Source of the DNA: Rhizophagus clarus
Lineage: Eukaryota; Glomeromycota; Glomeromycetes; Glomerales; Glomeraceae
Length of the DNA stretch: 64,000 bases
Direction of reading: 5' to 3'
NCBI GenBank assembly: GCA_015698045.1
Contig: BLAL01000252.1
Coordinates: 558,001-622,000 of the forward strand
The notes under the pieces were generated by a model. The model searched no databases. It was not told the origin of the DNA and saw only the letters and a list, made by a program, of their open reading frames with translations. Within the stretch, counting starts at the first letter, position 1. Each line of letters opens with the position of its first letter. A program made the position numbers and the translations under genes. This document shows, piece after piece, positions 23,961-36,370 of the stretch.

Positions 23961-25110
23961 TTACCAGAAATTATTTTTTTAAAACTTAAAAATTAATTAT
24001 TAGTTATATTATTTATATAATTAATTTTAAATAAAGAAAACTACTATAATATTCTATTAATTTACTTTTAATAAAAATTTTTCCAAAAATTTTAAATTTA
24101 TTAAATAATTTTACTAATAATTTTATTGGTTAATTAATTGTTAACTAATCTAAAAAAAACAAATTAATAAAATATAATATTTTTTTTTATATATAATTAA
24201 ATTGAAGTATAATAATGAACTATATATGATACTTTTATGTTTAATGATATTATGTTTAAATATTTAAATAATTTTCAATTATTCTGCTAATCCTAAAAAC
24301 TAAACTTATGTTTTTTAAATAATAATGGATTTTATGATTTATAATTTATTTCAATTTGATAATAGTTTTTATTTTTTTAGTTTATTTATATATAATATGA
24401 TCTTTAAAATTTTTTAAATTTTACTTAGAATTTTAATGATTTTTTATATTAAAAACAGGTAAATTTTATTATTATTTAACATATATAGTTTTATTAAAAT
24501 ATTTTATAAATTTTATTATATAATATATAAAAATTTTTAATTAATATACTAATAAATTGAAAAATAAAATCATAATAATTATAATTATTAATAAATAATT
24601 ACAGTTATTTTAATAAAATAATAATACAAATATAATAAATAAACTAAATCAATTAAATCAATTATTATTATTTATTAATTATAATAATTTATTTATTTAA
24701 TATTTTTTATTTTTATTAATACTTATATAGTATTATAAAAATAATAAATTTTTATTAATTTTTTAAAGTTTTTAATTTTTATATAATAATTTAAAAACTA
24801 ATCATTTTTTTTTATTAAAAATAAAATGATTTAATATTATAAAATACTATACTATTTAAATATTAGATTAGATTATAAAAAATTATTTTCAAAAAATTCT
24901 TTAATTAAAATTAATTAAAATAAAATTATAAATTACTAGTATTAATTTATTATTTTTTTTTTTTATTAATTACTTAATCATTTAATATTTTTATACCTTT
25001 TAAATTAGTTTATTTTTTTAAGAATTTATGTTGTATATAATTGATATAAATTTATACAGAAAATAATCAAATATTTATTTTTATAAGATATTTTTGAAAT
25101 TAAATCTAAT
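23961..25110. other. AT-rich spacer between two retroelements
   Basis: Over 1.1 kb at extreme AT content with no open frame of note, no RNA and no repeat unit beyond homopolymers. Confidence 0.55.
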
Positions 25111-26576
25111 AAGTATTTATAGTTAAGGTGTACTCTTTCTATCGATTGTTTTGTCTATTTTTTTCCAAGAAGTTTGGAAGTGAAAAGTTGGCTTTTTTTA
25201 CCCTTTAGTTCTAAGTAAAGGGTCTTTTTCCTTAGGAACTTGTCCATCTATCTCTGTGAAATGTCTGGAACTCAAAAATACAGATGTTCTGGGGCTTTTA
25301 GTTCATGTTTTGGTTTTGCTACCAACTTTGTATATTTGCACAGTATTTGTGAAAAGGCTTTTGATGCTTGAAGGAGGACTTATTTTTCTTGCCAGTTATC
25401 TGGACACCATTATTTCGTTTAGACAAGCTGAAAAATTATCAAGATTGAGTTTTCTTTTAGGTAATGCTTTGTACTGTAGATTGTAGAATAGCTTGGTAAT
25501 TTCGCTTGATAAATGGACAGGTTATTAGTTGTTATTTTTTGACAGACGTAATTGTTGGGTTGCTTTTCTTTGGTGGATGTTTGGTGGTTTTTTCTATTTT
25601 GGGTGGATTTTACTAACTTGTTTTTGATATTTCAGCATTCTGAAATTTTTTCTGCTTTTTCGCTGAGCTTGATGGGGTAGTAGGAGGTACTGGAATGTTA
25701 ATCTTATTGGTGATCATTGGATTTTTATTGGACTGCTTTTAATTGTTATTTATATATCTTTTTTGGTTTTGTGTATGCATCACACATCCCTTATCACGTG
25801 CCTGTAAGATGTTGTTGGATTGGTGTTTTATTTTTTTTTTATTTTATATTTGTTTAATTTGTGGGCTTTTACTTTAAAAAATTGGTACCAATCTGGATCA
25901 ATACTCTGTCAGCTTCTAGTTAGGTGCCTCGTTTCTTCAAGATGTATCTGTTTCATGTCTCCTCATCTTAGGACTTTGGTCTTCAGGATCTCAAGTTTTT
26001 TGAGTTGGAAATGCTTTATAGAGATTGTAGAGTGAGAAGATGTGAGCTCGTCCTATAAGAACGTTTCTGACCTGATTTAGCTGTTATGAGCATGATCTAT
26101 TTAAGGTCTAACAGGGATTTAAAATTCATATGCCTCTTTTTTATACCTGGTACTGTGCTGAGCACTACTAGTTCTGTGAGATTAAGCTTTGGGAGTGGCG
26201 ATGAGATTGGTACTTAAAAAATTACAAAAAAAGATAAAAAATAATTTTTGCCAGTGTTCATTAGTTCTAGTATTGCATTGTCTCTATGATGGGATGCGCG
26301 CCTTGTCTATGATTGTGGGGCTGATTGGCTAAGTGGTCACCTACTATAGCGAAGGCGGTCTACTCGTATTAGATACATAGCGTAGGTATGGAGTTTACAG
26401 ATGAGATCTCTTGTTAGATAACAGCTGGTATAGCTTCTATTAGTATGGTTGCAGATCATGGCATTAGCTAGATTTCATTTTATGTTTATTGTAATGTAAA
26501 TTGTTCCTGTATCCAATAAAGCTACGTTAAATTCTTGCCTTCTGAAAGGGGGAAAAAAAAAGTATTTATAGTTAAG
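25111..26576 (+). mobile_element. LINE-like copy with 17 bp target-site duplication and A-tail
   Basis: The 17 bp AAGTATTTATAGTTAAG is present at 25111-25127 and exactly again at 26560-26576. Between them is a 1.43 kb body (25128-26559) richer in G and T than the surrounding DNA, ending AATAAAG...CCTTCTGAAAGGGGG and then about nine A residues. This is a retroposed copy in plus orientation. Near 25260 one frame reads MSGTQKYRCSGAFSSCFGFA before closing, faintly like a zinc-finger-type start; the rest has no sustained coding. It lacks reverse transcriptase, so it is either internally deleted or a non-autonomous relative of a LINE. The intact target duplication suggests it is fairly young. Confidence 0.75.
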
Positions 26577-26719
26577 ATAACTTAATCTTTCATTCTTATA
26601 GTATTTTTTAATAGAAAATGTGAAGATTATTAAAAATAATATGATAATAAAAGATATAAATAAATACAATTTTAATACAAATAAAAACTTTTTTTTTTTT
26701 TTGATTCAAAGGTCATGTT

Positions 26720-27082
26720 CACAGGTCGAAATTAGTTAAATAGGGTATCAATAGGTTATCAATAGGTTATCAATCAGCTATCAATAGGCTACCCTATTGG
26801 TAGCCTATTGAACTTACGCCATAATCTGTCACCAATCAGGCAGGCTGATTGATAACCTATTGATAACCGATTGATACTCTATTGATACCCTATTTAATAA
26901 AAATACCAATAGGATACTAATAGGTTATCAATAAGTTATCAATCGGCTATCAATCAGCCTGCCCGATTGGTGACGGATTATGGCGCAAGTTCAATAGGCT
27001 ACCAATAGGGTAGCTTATTGATAGCCGATTGATAACCTATTAATACTCTATTGATACCCTATTTAACTAATTTCGACCTGTG
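26720..27082. mobile_element. 363 bp foldback element, palindrome of palindromes
   Basis: Two arms of about 165-170 bp, 26720 to about 26890 and about 26905 to 27082, match in inverted orientation at roughly 90 percent, with only a few bases between them. The outer ends begin CACAGGTCGAAATTAG on both strands. Each arm is itself an imperfect inverted repeat built from 10-11 bp words such as GGTTATCAATA, centred on CGCCATAATCTGTCACC. GTT flanks both sides (26717-26719 and 27083-27085), a possible 3 bp target duplication. It sits inside the 3' end of a LINE-like copy; dropping it and one GTT restores a continuous tail. A CACTA-like or Harbinger-like origin is possible from the 3 bp duplication, but not proven. 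Confidence 0.8.
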
Positions 27083-28007
27083 GTTTGTCTTTATTAAATT
27101 TAAGAACAAATGCAAAAATACAAAAAGCAAAAAAGCAAACCCTTCGACAGACATCAGATATGACCCAAGAATTTCAACCAATAACCAGTATTATCATATG
27201 CCATAGTGTAAGTAAGACCCTCTAACAAACAAATTATTTTCCTCTATAATCCCTATAGAGCATGCCATTACAAAAAGCTACCACCCTAACCAAGTGACGT
27301 ATGGGCACTATGCTAAGACCTCCTAGTCAATAAGGTTGAAACTCCCTTTCTGCTTAATAGTCTTATTCAAAAAAGATTTTTTTAAATCGTTCAGAAGTCT
27401 TTAACCAGTGTGGATACACTAAAAATAAAAAAAATTATTAGAAGAGTCATAACAACTCATACGTAACTTTGACCAGCCCAACTAAGAATCAACATGTGTT
27501 AGCTAAATTTAAAACAAATTATCCAACCAAATTCCCTCCTTATTTAGATTGACAAACAAAGCTCTAAAAAAGAAAGTTACACCAAATTACTAAAATACTG
27601 ATCAATATTCCAATACTTCCAGCCCTCCAAAACTAAATTAGAAAAAGAGACTAAAGGCTAAAATATTGACAGGCAAGAAATAAAAACTAAAGGAAAGTCA
27701 TTAATACTTCCAGAAATCCAAAAGGAAAACTGAAGGAAGAGGTAAAACACCATAATCACCATTTTTACATCCCCTTAAATGACCCCTAAGTAAGAAAAAG
27801 CAAGTGCCACTCCTGGCCATAAGCAAAAACTTCAACTAATAACTTTGCTTTATCTATTTCAATGCTTCTAAAATAAACAGTACTGACGAGAAACCCCCTC
27901 TTCTAGGGTATTTAAGATCAGGCAGCCTAAATGTTAACCTTACAAAAGTCTTCAAAAATACGAAGGAAATCTGGAGTTTGCAGTCGTAAGCTATTTCCTT
28001 GGTGAAG

Positions 28008-28497
28008 TTCATACCTATAGTTGTTTCCGAAATTCAATTGGCAAATCCGAAATCCGAAATTACTAAATTACGTAAATCCGTAATTATACACTCCAAAATT
28101 CTAAAATTTGTGTAACAGTACGGAAGTATGGATATTTCCGGATCCAGCGATCCAATATTAACGATCTTACTCTCGTTCGATTCGTCTCATCAAGACGAAT
28201 CTAATAATATGTATTGCAGCACTCTAGCATCGATATTGACAAAGTTATCTCACTGCAAATATTTAGTGATTATTGGTGTCGGAGCACGATCTAGTGATTG
28301 GCTTTTTACGTTCTTATTATCATTAGATTCTCTCGATGAGACGAATCAAATGACGGTAAGATCATCAAAATCGGATAGCTAGTTGCAGAGTTATGGTTTA
28401 CTAAATTTTTAAATATAATTCGGCCAAAATTTAGGTTAATTCTGGCCAAATATTTTCGTAATACGAAATTAATTTCAAATACAAGTATATTCATACC
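28008..28497. mobile_element. hAT-like MITE with 8 bp target-site duplication and internal hairpin
   Basis: TTCATACC is repeated at 28008-28015 and 28490-28497. The 474 bp between them (28016-28489) starts TATAGTTGTTTCCGAAATTC and, on the complement of the right end, TATACTTGTATTTGAAATTA, so the termini are imperfect inverted repeats of about 24 bp. Inside, a long imperfect hairpin pairs about 28145-28222 with about 28306-28385 (GATCTTAC...GATTCGTCTCATC and its complement). An 8 bp duplication fits the hAT superfamily. There is no transposase; the open frame across it is a by-product of the hairpin. Confidence 0.65.
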
Positions 28498-28701
28498 AAG
28501 CCAGTAGTTCCGCCAAAACTTGGTATTTTCAAACCGTACAAGTTTCAAAAGATGTGGCTAGATCCATAAAAAAGAAAACATTACTTGAAAAGAGTCCAAG
28601 AAACCAAAAGCCCAAGCTTTTCTTCAGCAACCTTCTGCTGGAAAAATAGCCAAGCGATCTGCAAGTGAGAAATGTAGTTGATCCCCCCAATAAAAACTTT
28701 T

Positions 28702-29992
28702 GGAAAAATATTTACCATTATTTATACTATGATAATTTTATTTTAAAGAAAAAGAAAATTATGATATTTTATGTTCATGATACATAGAGTTTGTTGTAAA
28801 TATGCTGATTGCTTGGATGGATAGAATACTAAAAATGGTGGTAAGTATATATTATCACTTTAATAAAATAATTGCAAATTGTGAAAACTGAAAACTATGT
28901 GCATAGCCAAGATGGATGATTCGGATATATTGATAATATTTACTAAGAAAGTTCAAGCATTTTTGTGATCCTCGTATCTCACCATTTCCATAACTACTAA
29001 GAGGCAGTAAGAAAAATACTACTAGGAAAAATACTACACGTGTAAATTAAATATAAAGGTAAACAGTATGTTTTCAAAGTCCTAACTAAAATGCGCCAAT
29101 TACTACTGTGCCAACTCTACAGTGAGGAACATAGAACATATAGAGCTTAGATCCGGTGAATAGTGTTAACCTTTTGGACTATTGAACTTTTGGACCAAAT
29201 TTCTCTCCAGTTCGAGATTGAGGATAAGAAATCGAATACATTGCAAAAATTATTCACACTGACACGCACATAATTCTTAGTAATTTAATTTATAGATAAT
29301 TATTATAACTCTTTTTACAAACTGTATATAAATATTAATAGGTATATTCCTGAATGATAAAATACAATTTATAATCATATCAAATTTGATTAACCAATAT
29401 GACATTTTACCGCCGTGAATTTTTAACATTTTGTCTTATTTTTTTTTATATCCAATGTCCATTCATGTTCCGATGACAAATTCTGAATGTCATAGTACAA
29501 TACAATATGTTGACACACAGTGAGGTTGAATACATACTTTGGTTTATATTTTTTAACCGTAACGATGCATTATTCATTGGCTCGGATTAATTAAAAAAAG
29601 AGGGGTTAACAGTTAATCAAACTTTAATTCCATGTAACATAAAATCGCATATTTTCAATTATTTGTTACACCGCTTAATTAAAAGACGTACAATTAAACT
29701 TTGTCAACTGAAAACCGCGGAAAAATTTATTGTGATATTATCAACATTAACATTTACACTACATAAATCTTTTTCTCGCGTATTTTATATCCATAATAAC
29801 TCGTGATAAAAATTTATTTTAAATATATATGTAAAATATATATATATTCGCAATCAATTTATTTCACTTAAAATATAATAATATTATTAAGCGTAAAATT
29901 TAACTTCATTTATCCGTGATCAATTATTGTTTTTGGTAGATTTTTTATTATCGAGTGGACACTAAAAAAAAAGTGAAAATTTTAGTATATAA
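28702..29992. other. Intergenic region
   Basis: About 1.3 kb with no supportable gene. It includes the 3' flank of the Q/N-rich membrane protein gene. Poly-A and poly-T runs are frequent; nothing else recognised. Confidence 0.5.
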
Positions 29993-31411
29993 TTATATCA
30001 ATTTTAACATTAAAAAAAAAAGTTTAATAATTACAACTGGAACTGAAAGACAAGTAAAACAACCGTCAAGTCCTACACATAAAGTTTGCTATTAAAAAAA
30101 AAAGAAGACAATTTCATATTAATAAAAAAAAAAAAATAAAATTAATTAAAACAATATAAAAAATAAATTATAATAACAAAAAGTTACCGTTGAGTCACAA
30201 TCTGGAGGAACGTTACAATTTTCATTGCTTGTTTCATTTCCACTATTTCCCATAAGACCACTGGGTTCAACACCCAAATTACCCAAAGTGTTTTTTATTG
30301 ATATACCAATGCCTGAAAATGAAAGAACTAATAAAATTATAAAAAATTTGCAAAACCAAAATTTCCAAGTTGGTTTTCCATCATTAACTAAAGGCATATC
30401 CCACACTTGTTCCAGACTAGTAAGTTGAGTAAAACTTCTTTCAACTGGAGGAATAGAATAATCAACTTGTCCTGGAATTTTATTTTCAATTTTTTCATTG
30501 TCCTGTTTTGGTGATGGATCTGGTATGTTAATTGACGATGCGAGGAATTTTTCATCTGGTGATTGTGTCAACATTGAGTTAATTTGCGATGGTATCATTT
30601 GTTTATGTGACTGTGATGAAGAAATTTGAGAAAATTCTCCTTTATATTGTAATGGTTGGGATGGTCTTTGACTAATTATTTGATTATTATTTAAATGAGG
30701 AGATTGTGTAATTTGATTATATGACGGCGATGGAGAAATTTGAGGTTTATTTGACTGAGGGAAGTTCGACGATGAGTTCACTTGATTATATGATGGAAAA
30801 GGTTGGGATGGAAAATTTGACGATGAGTCCATTTGATTATTTGATGGGGATAAAGAAAAATCTCCTTTATTTTGTAATGGTTGTAATGGTCTTTCATTAA
30901 TCATTTGATTATATCTCTTACTATTTTTTGACAATTGATTATATGATGGTGAAGGAGAAATATTTCCATTATTCGGCATATATGGATAATTTTGCGGAGG
31001 AAACTCACTATCTGAAGGAATTTCCTTATAAGGTCTATTCTGTGCTGGAGAGTATTCTTTATAAGGTTTATTTGAGTAAGACGGAGGAAATTGTTGACCT
31101 TGCAACATTTTCGTTTGTGATGATTTATGATTTTGTAACGATGGAGAAGGATAAGTGGAAGGTTGATTACGAGGGGAGAGGTGAGAAGAATAATTATAGA
31201 CATCGTTATTGTGGTTGCCGTTGTTTTTATTGGTACGTAACTGACTTGCTTGAAATAACTGATGTTCTTGAGATAAATTTGGTCTTCCATATGAATGTTG
31301 TTGTTGCTGCTGTTGTTGTTGTTGTTGTTGTTGTCGTTGTCGTTGATATCTATTATCATTTCTTCGACCACTATTCATTCCTTCAGGTGCATAATAATTT
31401 GAACCTTCCAT
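29993..31411 (-). CDS. Q/N/S-rich single-pass membrane protein
   Basis: Two exons on the minus strand, 31411-30188 and 30088-29993; 440 codons (439 residues). The first 320 residues are low complexity: a polyglutamine run near residues 25-39 and a loose array of repeats built on SPSYNQ, SSNFP and RPLQPLQ-like words, rich in P, S, N, Q. One membrane span is near 351-372 (FWFCKFFIILLVLSFSGIGISI). The tail has N-glycosylation-type NET and several cysteines (CNVPPDC, then LCVGLDGCFTC). I infer a disordered cytosolic arm, one membrane pass and a short cysteine-rich lumenal or external end. Family not recognised. The second exon is short and rests on a phase match and clean splice sites, so the C-terminus is less certain than the rest. 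Confidence 0.65.
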
Positions 31412-32574
31412 CGCGATTTTACTATACGTTTACTTTCTATGTGTAAAATATATATTCTATATATATTTATTTAAATATAATATAAGTAAACGAAGTTCTC
31501 TTTGAAAAAAAAAAAATTATATGTATAATTCAATTCATATTCAATCGTACTCATCATTATCATATTTATATTTAATTTGTTTATATTAACTAAAAAAAAA
31601 ATTCTAACGACATGAATGATTTCGCGTAACAAATACGTGAGTAACATTAAGATTCGGTTTTTATAATTTTTAAATTTGAATGAACACTCGTGTAAAATGT
31701 TTATTTTTTTTTTTTTTTTAGAAAACAAAGAATTTGAACATTTTTATTTTTATTAATTTGTTTAATTTGTTATACAATTGTTGGCCACTTAAGTATGTTG
31801 GTGATCATTCTTCTAAAATTAAAAGATTATTATTTTGTGAAAAATGGAACGTGGGTTAGGGTTAGGAGTTTAGCCATTTAAGGGGTCAGATAATATAAAT
31901 ATTGTACATATTTGGACATTGATAATTGGGATGATCAAACTCAATGACAATATAATAAATTAGGATGTGTAACTGAAAGAAAAAGAATAAGCATTAGTGC
32001 TTTCAGAAGATGATAAAATTGATATAGATGGCGCCATAAATTGTACAAAATAAAACGATTTTGTTGATTTCTTTGTTTCACTGTATGCAAAAGTGATAAA
32101 GAAAAAATAATTCTTGCAATTTTCAATTTCGTTACACTATACCTGCCATGTCGGAGTATTTCTCAGATAGAACTTCTAGAGAGAATATTTTGAATGACGT
32201 TCAAATAATTACATAATGTCTTACTTAATACAATCGATTTCTTGTATTTATCTCAATAATTTACCTCAAAGTAAAGTCTCATTTACATAAATCAAATGCG
32301 TTACAATTGAAATTTCAAAATTAACCGTTTCAGCCTGTCCGAAGAGGAGGATAATAGCCAAATTTGTCCTCCATTCCATAATCTTCACTTTTCCTATTTG
32401 TCTTCCTATCTACAAATTTCCTTTCAAGAAATATTTTTAGATTAGTCTCGGATTTTTGCTTACCCGTCCGTAAATGTGGCTGAGATTTACAAAAATTGAT
32501 CTATCATTAAGTCATTAACCTTAGTCATATTAATCTAACTGAAATAATCTATTTTCGTATCTTTGTTTTTAATT
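31412..32574. other. Intergenic region before the Argonaute array
   Basis: 5' flank of the membrane protein gene, then about 1 kb without a gene. No RNA or repeat is supported. Confidence 0.5.
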
Positions 32575-32880
32575 TGTGGCTTATTAGGGTTGGCTTATTA
32601 GGGCTTTTGCAATTCTTATTGATCACTACCGATTAGTATACAATATTAAAAATTGATTAATACTATAGACTCCATGTCAATTTAACTTCCTGAATTAGTT
32701 AGTATATAAAAATTAGAACAAACCCATTTCGAAATATGAGCTTTTCCTTTCTCAATGATTTATCATTACGGCATTAAAATTACTCCATGATATTTTGTAG
32801 TAACATTTTTACTGCTGAACAGACCATGAGTGTTAACGACACATTGGTCAATCATAATGCGGTAAAATCTCAATTACTAA
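32575..32880 (+). pseudogene. Argonaute relic, promoter element and first exon only
   Basis: Starts with a duplicated form of the Argonaute upstream element (GTGGCTTATTAGGGTTGGCT). At about 32708-32770 the bases TATAAAAATTAGAACAAACC and ATTTCGAAATATGAGCTTTT match the first exon of the live genes (which encodes [13 protein letters not shown]). It then diverges; near 32850 the words GGTCAATCATAATGCGGTAAA recur from the intergenic spacers between later copies. No open frame survives. Confidence 0.6.
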
Positions 32881-33085
32881 ACGAAATACTATGTATGTAT
32901 CTTATATAAAAATAATAACTTTAAATTTACATAACTTGATAATAGTATGGTCACAAAATTTTACAAATAATTAGAAATTACAGCTATGAAAATCTTAGTG
33001 TGAAATAACTTGATAATTAGTTTAAACGATGCGTTAGAAATCTTAATTACTGTTACATAACTCATTGTGCTTCAAAGTTTGGTTC

Positions 33086-33107
33086 GTGGCTTAACAAGGC
33101 TTTGCAA
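33086..33107 (+). promoter_or_regulatory. Conserved upstream element of Argonaute gene 1
   Basis: GTGGCTTAACAAGGCTTTGC plus AA, 100 bp before the ATG. The same word stands at a similar distance before the other Argonaute genes, in spacer that is otherwise diverged. Likely a core promoter or transcription-start element; inferred from conservation only. Confidence 0.55.
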
Positions 33108-33185
33108 TTTCAAATTATTATATTTAAATTTACACATTAATTGAATTTTTTATTATGATCTTAACTCATTTCTCTAGTCATCCAA

Positions 33186-35902
33186 ATGTGTAGTATAACA
33201 GAATTCGTTAAACGTCCTGATTTAGGTCGTGCAGGTCGTTCTATAAAAGTTAGAGCAAACTATTTCGAAGTAACAGCTTTTCCTTCCTCAGATATTTATC
33301 ACTATGATATTGTCATTATGCCAGAAGTTCCTCCAGTTTTGAATGAAAAAATTTTTCAACAAGCAGAAAATTCTTTGTTTGGTATAAAAGCTGTATATGA
33401 TGGCCGTAGAAATATTTATTCTGCCAGACCGTTTCCTTTTGATGGTTTACATACTTTAGAAGTGACTTTGTCAGATGATATGGATAATGTGGGTAGTCCT
33501 CCACGTGCTTTTAAAATCAGAATTAAGATGGTCAATAAAATTAATATGGAAGAAATCATTAGATTCCTTAACGGAAGAGGCTCAATATCACCAAATATTT
33601 TAACAGGTTAAAATTTATTCATTATAGCTTTTTTTTCTGTAATATTTCCCTTAAATTAAATTTTAATGTTAATTAGGAATTATGGCTCTTAATGTAATGA
33701 TTCATCATAAGCCATCAAAAACACACAAAAAAGTAGGGAGATTTTTTTACACTAACCAAGGTTCTCAGCCTCTTGACGGAGGAGTAAAGGATTGGCAGGG
33801 TTATTTTCAATCTATTAGGCCAACACCTATGAAATTGATGATAAATATCGATTTACATGCTACCGCTTTTTATGAAGGTGGTAGTTTAGTGCAAATGGTT
33901 GTAAAAATACTCGGTAAGAGGTCCGTTGAAGATCTTAGAAGGATTCAAGATAGAGATCATATAAAACTTGAAATATATTTAAAGAATTTAAAAATTTATG
34001 TTACTCATCGTGGAGAAAATGATGCAAGGCGCCGATTAAGAATTACTAAATTAACTAAAACTCCAGCTTCATCTACAAAATTTGAAGTTGATGGTCAGCA
34101 AATCGATATTGCTACGTACTATAATAATGTGTATAATAGAAGACTAATATATCCGTTCCTTCCATGCATTTTTGTTCGAAAGGAAACTTACTTACCAATG
34201 GAAATATGTAATGTAGTTGAGGTATATAAAACTTACATATATCAATTATAAAGTACAAGCAAAAGAAAATTTTTCTTTTAACCGTATTTTATATTCATTA
34301 GGGACAACGTTATTTGTGCAAGTTGAACGAAAGACAAACGATAAATATGATTAAATTTACTTGTCAATCACCTAAATCACGTGCTGATAAAATTAATCAA
34401 GGTATCGAAATTCTTGATTATCGACAAAATGATTCTATGCAACAATTTGGATTTCGGGTATCTAATGAAATGGTTATAACTCAAGCAAGAGTATTACCAA
34501 CTCCAACATTACATTATCATCCTGCTTCTAGAGAGGATACTTTTACTCCAAAAAATGGTTCATGGAATTTGAGGGATAAAAAAGTTGCCATTGGTGCAAC
34601 ACTTGGTTCATGGGCATGTGCTGTCTTTGGAAATGAAAGAGATTATCCAATAGGTGCTGTACAAAAATTCATTAGAGAATTGGTTACTACATGTCAAGAT
34701 ACTGGAATGAATATTCCAAATAAGAATCCACCTATAATTCACTGTAATCCTCAAGGTGGTATTGAAAATGCTTTAAGACAAGTTTGGGTTAGAGCTGGAA
34801 TCACGACTAAATATAAACCTCAATTAATTTTATGTATTCTTCCTAATACTGGTGTACCATTATATGCTGAAATTAAACGCGTGAGCGATACAGTAATTGG
34901 CGTTGCTTCTCAATGTATTCAGAGTAGGCGTATGTTCTCTGCAAAAAAGCAATATTGTGCTAATGTCTGTCTTAAAATAAATGTTAAACTTGGTGGTATG
35001 AATTCATTCGTTAATCCAAGCCAAATGCCTTTCATTACACAACGCCCAACCATCATAATGGGTGCAGATGTTATCCACCCTGCTCCTGGTGATCAGAATA
35101 CCGGTCGTCCATCTATTGCTGCTGTGACTGCTTCAGTAGATGCAAAAGCATCTCGATATGCTGCTGCAATTCGTGTTCAAACTGGAAAACAGGAAGTTAT
35201 TGGTGATTTAGCAGAAATGGTTAAAGAATTATTAAGAACATTTTACATCACTTGTGGAAGAAAACCGGAACGTATTTTATTCTATCGAGATGGCGTTTCC
35301 GAAGGCCAATTTTCTATAGTACTGGAGAATGAAATCAAGGCAATAAGAGGTATATATTTTGTCATTTATAATAGGATATTTCAAATACGTTTTACTTAAA
35401 TTTTCTTAAACATTTAGCTGCGTGTAAATCACTTGACGAGAAATATAAACCAACCATAACTTTTGTAGTTGTGCAAAAACGTCATCACACTCGTTTTTTT
35501 CTTATTGACAAAAAAGATGGTGATAGAACAGGAAATTGTCCTTCCGGTACAGTAGTAGATGCAGCTGTAGTGCATCCTTTTGAATTTGACTTTTACCTTC
35601 AAAGTCACCCTAGTTTACAAGGGACTTCACGTCCGATGCATTATCATGTGTTATTCGATGAAAATGGATTTAATGCTGACTCGCTTCAGACATTAACCTA
35701 CAATTTGTGCTATACTTTTGCTCGATGCACTCGTGCAGTTTCTATTGTCCCATCAATATATTATGCACGTTTAGTTTGTCGTAGAGCAAGATTTCATTCA
35801 AGTGGTGAAAATTGGAGCGATCCAGATACTTCGGAAGGTGCAGGAAGTGCCAGTTATGCTGCTGTAAAAGCTGATTTATTAAAGGTTATGTATTATATAT
35901 AA
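33186..35902 (+). CDS. Argonaute gene 1 of the array (D-E-D-R tetrad)
   Basis: Small-RNA-guided silencing protein, 832 residues. Exons 33186-33606, 33677-34221, 34302-35349, 35418-35902; all junctions in frame. Order: N domain (about 1-140), L1 linker, PAZ (about 200-320, ending [15 protein letters not shown]), L2, MID (about 480-560) and PIWI (about 560-832). MID keeps the guide 5'-phosphate set: Y510 and K514 in [11 protein letters not shown]526 in ASQC, K547 and K551 in LKINVK. PIWI shows D578 (GADVIHP), E620 (KQEVIGDL) and D652 (FYRDGVSEG), but the position of the last catalytic residue, H in human AGO2 (YYAHLV), is R789 (YYARLV). This is the only copy of the five that keeps the third residue as D. 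It ends MYYI, close to the usual MYFA end. AATAAA follows about 85 bp after the stop. Confidence 0.93.
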
Positions 35903-36370
35903 AGTATTTGTGAATATATTTCGAGTTTTCATAAGTTTATGTTCTGTTTTATAAGTTTCAACATTTCTAGTTTATATTATTTCAATAAAGTCACAAGATT
36001 ATAAAATATATTCCGAATTCCAAAATTAATTAAAGAATAGCCAAATACTACTAATGAAAAAAAAACTTATCTGTTCTTTAATAAAAATCTTGTAATTCAC
36101 GTCGAAATAATCAAAATAGAATTATTGAGACAAAAAAATAACAAGAAACCTGACTGCTCAGATAGTATTTATTTTGTATATTTTCATTGACATAGTTTTA
36201 GTCGAATTATTATTATATTTCGTTTAATTAATTAAGCCAAATTTTGCACAACTACTAGTAAACAAATATGAACACAATTCAAACAAACAAACTCAATTTA
36301 TTATGATTTAACCGTTAAATTTCATCTTGTTTTTATACTTTATTTTGTGTCAATGTATTAATATTTATTT

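Larger units (their letters stand above)
26680..28701 (-). mobile_element. LINE-like copy in minus orientation carrying two nested DNA elements
   Basis: Bounded by AATAAAAACTTT at 26680-26691 and 28689-28700, a 12 to 13 bp target duplication. Read on the minus strand it begins with a G run (GGGGGGATCAACT, complement of about 28676-28688) and ends with AATAAAGACAAAC, the foldback at 26720-27082, then ATGACCTTTGAATC and about 14 A residues. With the nested insertions set aside the body is about 1.2 kb of T/G-rich DNA without a sustained open frame. Tail layout (AATAAA, a short spacer, CCTT plus purines, A-run) matches the other two LINE-like copies in this window, so they are probably related families. 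Confidence 0.65.

Noticed and set aside
25256-25486. 76-codon plus-strand frame with hydrophobic look
   Set aside because: Inside the LINE-like copy; composition follows the T/G-rich element and no family is recognised.
28128-28382. 84-codon frame with MDISGSSDPILTILLSFDSS repeats
   Set aside because: It spans the hairpin of the hAT-like MITE, whose inverted arms make the repeated peptide; not a gene.
30928-31446. 172-codon plus-strand frame with a valine run
   Set aside because: Antisense shadow of the polyglutamine/asparagine repeats of the membrane protein gene.
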